In this document: positions 9,227 to 15,293 of the stretch, in pieces
Layout of the letters: every line of letters starts with the position of its first letter
Position numbering within the stretch: position 1 is the stretch's first letter
DNA from: UBA6164 sp963979005
GTDB lineage: Bacteria > Patescibacteriota > Gracilibacteria > BD1-5 > UBA6164
DNA: 15,293 nucleotides
Reading direction: 5' to 3'
Assembly (NCBI GenBank): GCA_963979005.1
Contig: CAXBVF010000025.1
Span: 1-15,293 of the forward strand
Program-made: the position numbers and the translations under genes
The notes under the pieces: model-generated
What the model saw: the letters and a program-made list of their open reading frames with translations, nothing else
Databases searched by the model: none
What the model was told of the DNA's origin: nothing

Positions 9227-9250
9227 TTACTATTTTTTATAAAATAGTAA
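9227..9250. other. Perfect 10-bp stem-loop in the fusA-rny gap
   Basis: TTACTATTTT (9227-9236), loop TTAT, AAAATAGTAA (9241-9250). There is no T run directly after on the plus strand, and on the minus strand only AATTTTTAATT follows. It is either a weak terminator or part of a structured RNA. Confidence 0.5.
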
Positions 9251-9295
9251 ATGAAATATCAAAATTAAGTCTTTAAAAAACTAAAATCTAAAAGT

Positions 9296-9335
9296 TATTA
9301 CCATTAATTATGACAACGATAATTATATAGTAATA
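9296..9335. other. Two-step stem-loop in the fusA-rny gap
   Basis: TATTAC (9296-9301) pairs with GTAATA (9330-9335). After a small internal loop, TAATTAT (9305-9311) pairs with ATAATTA (9319-9325), closing a 7-base loop GACAACG. No T run follows, so it is not a typical terminator. A structured leader element or small RNA is possible, as is a protein-binding palindrome. Confidence 0.42.
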
Positions 9336-9465
9336 CACTTTAATAATCACAACATACCCTGATTTTTACAATTTATGTAGATATAATCATACATAATTTT
9401 TTAAAGATACTGATTTTATTATACTAAAACCTGGAAACAGTATATTATATAATAAATATTTATAA

Positions 9466-10950
9466 ATGAATTACACACTAATAGTAGCCTGAATCATATT
9501 CTGAATGGCTCTTTCAGTAGTTCTATTTTTCATATGGGAAAATAGAAAGACTCATAAAGCATGAGACAAGGCAGATAACATAGTAAAAAAGGCTGAAAAA
9601 AGAAAAAATCAAATTCTAGATGAAGCTAGAAAAGAAAGCTATGAAATAATTAAAAAAGCTGAAAAAATAGAAGAAAGAATTATTGAAAGAGAAGAAAAAA
9701 TAGAGAAAAGATTAGAATTAATTGAAGACAAACAAGATAAAATAATACAAAAAGAAGATAATTTAAGAGAAGAAAAAGAAAAACTAGAAGATAAAAAACT
9801 AGAATTAGAATGAAAATTATGAGAAATATCTAAGTTAACCGAAAAGGAAGCAAGAGAATTATTCTTAAAACAAATTAAAGAAAAATTTGAAGAAGACTGA
9901 ACTGATATAATAAAAAAATACAAAAAAAAGATTGAAGATGAGAAAAAAGAAATATCAAAAGATATAATTCTAAAATCTATTCAACAATATGCTTGAGATG
10001 TGACAAGTGAAGTTACAACTACTATAATACCTATTCCTTCTGATGATATTAAATGAAAATTAATTGGTAAAGAAGGTAGAAATATTACTACATTCGAAAG
10101 ATCTGCTTGAGTAGCACTTATTATTGATGATACTCCAGATACTGTATTTATATCAGCATTTGATCTATATAGAAGATATATAGCTAAAAAATCACTAGAA
10201 AAGCTAATAGAGGACGGTAGAATACAACCAGCTAGAATAGAAGAAATAGTAGCAAAAACAGAAGAAGAAGCTGATGTTTTACTAAGAGAGTTATGAAACA
10301 AAGTAGTAGAAGAACTATGAATTAGAAACTTACCTGATGAAATTATTCCAGTAATAGGTAAACTAAGATTTAGAACTAGTTATGGACAAAATATACTTAA
10401 ACATTCAAAAGAAACAGCTATTATAGCTGAAAGTATAGCAAAAGAACTTTGAGCAGATCCTCAACTAGTAAAAACATGATGATTACTTCATGATATATGA
10501 AAAGCTCTAGATCAAGAATTTGAATGAACTCATCCTGAAATTGGATGAATATTAGCTAGAAAATATAAAATTAATGAAAAAATTGTTGATATGATTGAAA
10601 ATCATCATGGTGAACAATTTAGTATTTCTCTAGAGGCTGCTATAGTCCAAGTTGCTGATGCAATTTCATCAGTAAGACCTTGAGCTAGAAGAGAAGTAAT
10701 TGAAGATTACTTAAAAAGAGTACAAGAAATGGAAGCGTTAGTACAAAGTTTTTCATGAGTAGACAAAGCATATGCACTATCTGCCGGTAGAGAAATAAGA
10801 GTATTCGTAAATGCTAAAACTATTACAGATTTAGAAGCAGCTGAACTAGCAAAAAATATTGCTGATAATATACAAGAAAAGTTATCATATCCTGGTGAAG
10901 TAAAAGTTAATCTAATAAGAGAATCAAGAGTTATAGAAATAGCTAAATAA
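9466..10950 (+). CDS. rny: Ribonuclease Y
   Basis: This encodes 494 residues (B. subtilis RNase Y has 520). It is a membrane-anchored endoribonuclease that starts mRNA decay. Residues 1-25 are a transmembrane anchor with glycines written TGA. Residues 30-180 are a long charged coiled coil rich in Glu and Lys. The KH RNA-binding domain has G-K-L-I-G-K-E-G-R-N around residues 197-206. The metal-dependent HD domain has L-L-H342-D343-I-G-K and later I-E-N-H-H-G-E and V-Q-V-A-D-A. The C-terminus IRVFVNAKTITDLEAAELAKNIA...VKVNLIRESRVIEIAK matches the family end. A 17-base A/T gap separates it from efp, and the two probably share a transcript ending at the terminator after efp. Confidence 0.96.
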
Positions 10951-10967
10951 AAAATAATAATAAAAAT

Positions 10968-11525
10968 ATGTACAACTGAAATGACCTAAAAGTAGGTAAA
11001 AAATTTATAATGGATGATCAACCATACGAAATAATGACATATGCTCAAAAAGTAATGGGTAGATGAGGATCTATTATAAATATAAAAGCAAAAAACTTAC
11101 TAACATGAGCAAATGTGCCAAAAACATTTTCTGATAAAGATAGATTTGCTCCAGCAGATATTACAAAAAATGAATATGACTATCTATATAATGATGGTGA
11201 AAATTATTTTTTTATGAACAATACTACTTTCGAACAGGTAGAACTTAAAAAAGCAGCACTAGACTGATCTGAATTATTTATGCAAGATTGAGACAAAGTT
11301 ATATTACAAGAATTTAATTGAAGTCCTATCAATATTAGTTTAGAACCTAGTTGCATACTAGAAGTAACTGAAACTCCACCTGGTGAAAAAGGTGATACTG
11401 CTACCGGTTGAAAAAAAACAGCTACAATGAACACATGATTAGTTCTTCAAGTCCCTTTATTCATAAAAGAATGAGATAAACTAGTTATAGATACTAGAAC
11501 AAAAGAATATAGAAGTAGAGCTTAA
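10968..11525 (+). CDS. efp: Translation elongation factor P
   Basis: This encodes 185 residues, the usual length. EF-P binds between the P and E sites and rescues ribosomes stalled on proline runs. The N-terminal KOW-like domain has DLKVGKKFIMDDQPYEIMTYAQKVMGRGGSIINIKAKNLLTG; the OB domains follow, including PLFIKEGDKLVIDTRTKEYRSRA, the standard C-terminal signature. The loop tip that is post-translationally modified in other bacteria (Lys34 in E. coli, Arg32 in Pseudomonas) is Arg32 here, in M-G-R32-G-G. About 9 of 16 glycines are TGA. It is cotranscribed with rny. Its TAA lies inside the left arm of the terminator. Confidence 0.96.
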
Positions 11526-11557
11526 AAAACTTCCCTTAAAATTAAGGGAAGTTTTTT
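11524..11557 (+). terminator. Rho-independent terminator after efp
   Basis: AAAAAACTTCCCTTAA (11524-11539) and TTAAGGGAAGTTTTTT (11542-11557) are perfect complements, with the last pairs opening into the loop. The stem shares bases with the efp stop codon. Confidence 0.92.
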
Positions 11558-11558
11558 C

Positions 11559-11586
11559 TTTGAATATCTGAAAAAATTCTTATAAT
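11559..11586 (+). promoter_or_regulatory. Promoter of the Lgt-like gene and comEC
   Basis: TTTGAA (11559-11564), a 16-base spacer, then a perfect -10 TATAAT (11581-11586). It lies just after the efp terminator and 39 bases before the ATG. The region is so A/T-rich that a chance match is possible. Confidence 0.48.
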
Positions 11587-11625
11587 TTTTATTATAAAAT
11601 TATTATAAAATTATTAATAAAATTT

Positions 11626-12417
11626 ATGTATCCATTTTTTGAACCATTCTGAATTATAATATACACCTTTTGACTTACTTTGATACTATGCTTCTTCCTA
11701 TTTGTTTGGATGCTTAAAAAATTATCGCTAAAATTTTGATTTGATTACCTTATATTCAAAAAAAATCTACTTTGGTATTTTTTATGAGTATTTTTCTTTT
11801 CTAGACTTTTCTATGTAATTTGAAAATGGCATGATTTAAAGTATATAAAAAATCCCTTTGAATTCTTTATAATGAGTGATTATAACTTTTCCCTAGCATG
11901 AGCATTAATATGATTTTTTACAGTCTTTGCCATATTACTAAATATTAGAAAAGAAAAATTAGATAACTTTATTGATTGATTTACCATTTCACTATTATTT
12001 GTTTTATCAGTTTGATTTATTTGAGCTTTCTTTTGATGACAAGTATATGGTAGAGAAACATTAATTGGAATAGAAATATTATATACCCATCCTTTTACTC
12101 CAGTTCCATTTCAAATACCTATTTTCCCTCTAGCTATCATATATTCTATCATGTTTTTTATATTATTTTCTACAGCTTACATCTTCTCAATGTACGTACA
12201 AATAAAATGAATAATATGATATGTTTGATTAATAGCTATTTCTTCTACACTATTGATCTTTGAATTTTTCAGCTGAAAATATGATATATTCAAAGATTCT
12301 ATTTGAATTAATCTAACACAAACTTTTTCACTATTGTTTATAGCTTTCTGTTCTTATAGACTATATCTAATTTTTAACTTAAATGAAAATAAAAATCAAA
12401 GTATTTTAAAAAACTAA
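11626..12417 (+). CDS. Lgt-like polytopic membrane protein lacking the usual catalytic residues
   Basis: This encodes 263 residues with about seven membrane helices. The layout follows prolipoprotein diacylglyceryl transferase (Lgt): an N-terminal helix with YTFGLTL, F-S-R-L-F-Y-V-I and N-P-F-E-F-F (compare GGRLGYVLFY...NPLEIF), then S-L-A-G-A-L, then S-V-G-F-I-G-A-F-F-G-G-Q-V-Y-G-R143. Lgt normally reads F-H-G-G and G-R-I-G-N-F-x-N-G-E-x-x-G-R there. In this protein the His is Ala, the first Arg is Phe131, the Asn is Ala134 and the Glu is Gln139. It may be an inactive or repurposed Lgt relative, or a lineage form with a different mechanism. Membrane topology is certain; the family is a reasoned guess. 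It ends one base before comEC, so the pair is an operon. Confidence 0.55.
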
Positions 12418-12418
12418 T

Positions 12419-13900
12419 ATGATTTCTAAAAATATATTATTTATATTTTATTCTATATTCTTTTTGCTCTGAATATTTATAAATAATTTAACAAAACAAG
12501 TTTCTACATCACTCCTAGTACTACTAACTTTAGTAGTGCTTTTTTTGTGCTACTATTTGTATAGTAAAAAGTATTTAAACTTATTAATATTATCAATACT
12601 ATGACTTCTAATATGAATAACAATATCAGATTATAATATACAAAAAATTAACACCAATTCAACTAACCTAAATAATTACTATGACAATTATAATCATAAA
12701 TTAATAATTGAAATAAAATCTATTAATAAAATAAATGACTTCCAAATTGAATACTTATCACAATTAATACAAATATGAGATGAAAAAATTGAAACAAATA
12801 TTAATCTGATAGCAAAATTATCAAAAAATAATATTTTAGAGAAATGAAATATTATAAGCTTTAATAGTAAATTATATGAATTTAAAGACTTTAATGGGTT
12901 TTCATATAAAAAATATATGCTTTCTAAAAATATTTATTTTAGTTCTAATATTTATAGTTATGAATTATTAGAAAAATGAAATATTAACTTTATAGAAAAA
13001 AATATTATAGAACTAAGGAAGCTATTTCTAAGTACTATTTATAAGATTTATCCAAAAGAAGAAGCTATATTTTTATGATGAATTTTAATTTGAGCAAGAG
13101 AGAGTCTCCCAAAAGATTTAAAACAAGATTTCAACAACTCCTGACTAACACATTTTATAGCAGTTTCCTGATTTAACATAACCATATTAATTATATTTTT
13201 AACATATATCGCTTCATGTCTTCCAATTAGTCTTAGAGTAGTATTTATTACCATCTGAATAGCCTTTTTTACAATTTTGGTAGGTTATACTGCCCCTGTA
13301 ATTAGAGCATCAATTATGGGCCTTATTTGATATTACATAATTTCATCTGGTAGAAAATGAGAAGTACTATCTATAATACTACTTACATTATCTATAATGT
13401 TAATATTTTCTCCATATAGTTTAAATTATGATGTTTCCTTGCATTTAAGTTTTCTTGCTGTTTTATGAATAATCTACACTTGAAAATTCTTTGAAAAACT
13501 ATTTTTCTTTTTGCCAGAATTTTTAGAAATAAAAACTGCCTTTACTCTAACACTTTCTTCCTTAAGTTTCACTCTTCCCATAATGATATTCAATTTTGGC
13601 CAGGTGTCTATATTGGCTCCCTTCGCTAACATAGCAGTTGCATGGACAATAGCCCTAGCAATGACATTTGGTTTTATATCAATTATTGTCTACTTTGTCC
13701 ATCCTTTTGCCTGAATAATTCTTTGATATTTAACATGGATTTTCCTAAAATGGGATATCACAGTAGTACATTTCTTTTGAAAACAAGAATGGAGCTTAAT
13801 AAAATTTGATTTATGAATTTATAAATATCATATAGAAATACTATATTTTATGATTCTAATATTTTTAATTATTTGGTTTAGAAAAAAAGAAGCAGCTTAA
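12419..13900 (+). CDS. comEC: ComEC/Rec2-type DNA-uptake channel, short form
   Basis: This encodes 493 residues, polytopic. ComEC carries single-stranded DNA across the inner membrane during natural transformation. Two or three N-terminal helices (residues 5-75) are followed by a soluble loop of about 75-215 rich in Asn and Lys, in the place of the ComEC OB-fold region. The competence domain follows: I-G-A-R227-E-S-L-P-K-D-L, then G-L-T-H-F-I-A248-V-S-G-F-N-I, then A-P-V-I-R-A-S-I-M-G, then D-V-S-L-H-L-S-F-L-A-V-L-G-I, with several more helices to residue 485. The C-terminal metallo-beta-lactamase-like domain of long ComEC proteins (about 750 residues) is absent, so the nuclease step must be done by another protein or not at all. 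It ends in KKEAA, coded by the shared terminator palindrome. The window also holds a prepilin-like gene, which fits a pilus-plus-ComEC uptake route. Confidence 0.92.
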
Positions 13901-13912
13901 GCTGCTTCTTTT
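13885..13912. terminator. Bidirectional terminator shared by comEC and the convergent gene
   Basis: AAAAGAAGCAGC (13885-13896), loop TTAA, GCTGCTTCTTTT (13901-13912), a perfect 12-bp stem with T runs in both directions. The loop contains the TAA stop of comEC (13898-13900) and, on the other strand, the TAA of the convergent gene (13897-13899). Confidence 0.9.
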
Positions 13913-14985
13913 AAATCCTTTAATTCATTTAATAGTATATCTATATCTCATCATTCAAATACTTCTCAACTCACTACCTCTTCTTTTATTAATTGTAAAT
14001 TTTCTTCTATTTTTTGTAGATTATCTTTATTTTTATCAACTTTTGCTGTATTTAACATTGATTTAGCATTATCAAACCTAGCCTGTAAACTAATAGTTTG
14101 TTTTTCAGTTCCTTTTTTCATATTTGAGAAAGCTTTCCCTTGTTTATTATTAGCTAATGATTGATCTTTGTTTATCAAATTATCTACTTTTTTTAGTTCA
14201 GTGAATCTTTCCTTAAAAGAACTTTTTCAACTTTTATTATTAATAATATCTTTCATATCTTTAAAAGTATCTGGTCTTTTAAAATCTTTTCAGTCCATTA
14301 ACTCATTTAGTGTTGTTTTAAATGCCCTATTAATAGCATCATCTTTAGTTTCTTTTCATCATTCTGGATTTTCTAAAGCAAAATAATTTTCTCATAATTG
14401 CTGAACTAAGTTCTTATTTTGTCAAATTAATTCCTGTTCCCCATTTTTACTTCACTCAACAGTCTGTTTTAAGTTATCTACATCTGTTGTAAAATCTTTA
14501 TTAAACTTTTCTAATGATTTTGATTTAGCTTCAGGTCAATTAAGAAATTCAATAGATTGACTTACTTGTTCTAATTTATCTGCATCAACTCATTCAACTC
14601 AATCTAAGTTTCAGTTTATAGACAATCCTTGTTTAATACTATTCCCTTCACCTACATCAAGAAGTCACTGCGATACAAATCAATCAACTAAAGGTGAACT
14701 AGGTCATTCTTCAATTTTTCTCTGTTTAAGTAATTCTGGAGATTCTTCTTGTTTATCTTCTTCTGCAACTATATCACTAGGAGATTCATTTCAAAAATCA
14801 TCCAAAACTATATCATAATCTTTATTATCATCTGGCTTAGTTCAATATAAAGTTTCTTTTGCACTAGCTTGTTGTTCTTTTAAAGGAACTTTTAATGGTT
14901 CATTATATTCAGCATTAGATTGCTCTAATTTTTCTCTATCTCATAATTCCGGTTCTTTAACTCATTGAATAATAGGAGTATTCAT
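13897..14985 (-). CDS. Uncharacterised acidic 362-residue protein
   Basis: I do not recognise a family. The frame is open only with TGA as Gly. ATG at 14985 follows a TATAAATATATT tract, and TAA is at 13897-13899. Residues 1-100 are rich in Glu, Asp, Lys, Pro and Gln (KPDDNKDYDIVLDDFGNESP) and look disordered. Residues 100-145 have a glycine-containing stretch (LVDGFVSQGLLDVGEGN). Residues 145-362 alternate short amphipathic, charged helices (KLEQVSQSIEFLNG, KSLEKFNKDFTTDVDNLKQT, FKERFTELKKVDNLINKDQ, NLQKIEENLQLIKEEV) and end DILLNELKDLKEAA. There is no signal peptide, membrane helix or cysteine. The helical, repetitive character suggests a structural or partner-binding protein. It is single, with its own promoter, lying between comEC and gatA. 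Confidence 0.75.
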
Positions 14986-14996
14986 AATATATTTAT

Positions 14997-15037
14997 AAAA
15001 AAATAGTTACTAATATTTTATCATATTAGTAACTATT
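14997..15037 (-). terminator. Terminator of gatA (minus strand)
   Basis: AATAGTTACTAATAT (15002-15016) and ATATTAGTAACTATT (15023-15037) are a perfect 15-bp inverted repeat with loop TTTATC. Read on the minus strand, the stem is followed by a T run (15003-14997), so it ends gatA transcription. It also overlaps the promoter of the next minus-strand gene. Confidence 0.82.
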
Positions 15038-15044
15038 CTGTCAA
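15015..15044 (-). promoter_or_regulatory. Promoter of the acidic 362-residue protein gene
   Basis: On the minus strand TTGACA (15044-15039) is a perfect -35, followed by an 18-base spacer and TAAAAT (15020-15015), preceded by TG as extended -10. The 11-mer TATGATAAAAT (15025-15015) is the same as before the transglutaminase-TPR and 222-residue genes. The ATG is 29 bases after the -10. The whole spacer and -10 lie in the inverted repeat of the gatA terminator. Confidence 0.68.
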
Positions 15045-15050
15045 AGATTA

Positions 15051-15293
15051 TTAGTCTTCATATCATTTAGGAATCATTTGATCTTTCCAAGAAGTATTTT
15101 GTTCGTAAACATTAGCTATTTCTAATAATTTTTGTTCTTCTAGTCTTGGGGCCAAAATTTGTAATCAAACAGGCATTTTTTCTTTTTCTTCATCTTCAGT
15201 TTCAGCAAATCAACATGGAACTGAAATTCCAGGTAATCAAGCAAGTGAAGCAGGAACAGTAAATACATCAGCTATATATGATTTCAAAGGATC
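15051..15293 (-). CDS. gatA: Glu-tRNA(Gln)/Asp-tRNA(Asn) amidotransferase subunit A, C-terminal end
   Basis: Eighty residues are visible; the gene enters from the right edge and ends at TAA 15051-15053. GatA is the amidase subunit of GatCAB, which converts Glu-tRNA(Gln) (and often Asp-tRNA(Asn)) to the amide form. The visible part reads D-V-F-T-V-P-A-S-L-A-G-L-P-G-I-S-V-P-C-G-F, then M-P-V-G-L-Q-I-L-A-P-R, then L-L-E-I-A-N-V-Y-E-Q, the standard C-terminal signature of GatA, with several glycines as TGA. The amidase Ser-Ser-Lys catalytic part lies outside the window. A terminator follows directly. Confidence 0.92.

Larger units (their letters stand above)
9084..9465. other. Gene-free region between fusA and rny with stem-loops
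   Basis: No reading frame of useful length is seen on either strand even with TGA read as Gly, and no tRNA shape is seen. The stretch holds a small inverted repeat, CTCAT (9185-9189) with ATGAG (9199-9203), and two longer stem-loops listed separately. Possible promoter elements for rny are TATAAT at 9380-9385 and TATATT/TATAAT at 9441-9453, but no good -35 goes with them. It could hold a small RNA, a long rny leader or both. Confidence 0.4.

Noticed and set aside
9084..9465. A tRNA, tmRNA or RNase P RNA gene
   Set aside because: No cloverleaf, no CCA end, and no conserved RNase P or tmRNA blocks.
9639..10301. Minus-strand frames within rny
   Set aside because: They are opposite the coiled coil and KH domain of RNase Y; the Ser/Phe richness is the complement of Glu/Lys codons.
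14168..14386. Plus-strand frame of 72 codons inside the acidic protein gene
   Set aside because: It is the complement of Lys/Asp/Glu-rich coding sequence, with no start context or neighbours to support it.
1..15293. CRISPR array, prophage or integron
   Set aside because: No regularly spaced repeats, integrase, attachment site or phage structural gene is seen.

Overview
The window is a 15.3 kb, very AT-rich piece of a bacterial genome that reads UGA as glycine (genetic code 25). Under the standard code almost every gene breaks at TGA. With TGA read as Gly the genes become full length, and TGA falls on invariant glycines such as the DTPGH motif of EF-G and the HDIGK motif of RNase Y. This code is known from the candidate phyla Absconditabacteria (SR1) and Gracilibacteria (BD1-5) of the Patescibacteria/CPR. 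I cannot decide between the two from this window. No CGN arginine codon occurs in any gene, and no clear Shine-Dalgarno sequence precedes any start. Only TAA and TAG stop codons are used.

Positions 1-3741, plus strand, form one probable operon: the end of a WecA/TagO-type phospho-sugar transferase, a type IV prepilin-like protein overlapping it, methionyl-tRNA formyltransferase (fmt), an ABC-2 type permease, and the release-factor methyltransferase prmC. A hairpin terminator begins inside the last codons of prmC. A G/C-rich palindromic element sits in frame inside fmt.

Positions 3755-6728 hold two single-gene units: a 708-residue protein that fuses a transglutaminase-like Cys-His-Asp domain to TPR repeats, and an unrecognised 222-residue protein. 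Positions 6746-9083 hold fusA (EF-G) with its own promoter, a leader of about 115 nt and a strong terminator. A region of about 380 nt without a gene follows and contains two good stem-loops. Positions 9466-11557 hold rny-efp (RNase Y, EF-P) with a terminator. Positions 11559-13912 hold an Lgt-like membrane protein lacking the usual catalytic residues, then a short ComEC DNA-uptake channel. On the minus strand are an unrecognised acidic 362-residue protein, convergent with comEC and sharing its palindromic terminator, and the C-terminal end of gatA.

The known genes serve translation (fusA, efp, fmt, prmC, gatA), RNA decay (rny), the envelope (glycosyltransferase, Lgt-like protein, ABC permease) and probably pilus-assisted DNA uptake (prepilin-like protein, ComEC). 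The three lineage-specific proteins (708, 222 and 362 residues) are each preceded, 29-33 nt before the start codon, by the same 11-bp extended -10 element TATGATAAAAT. This is the most suggestive unexplained pattern in the window.
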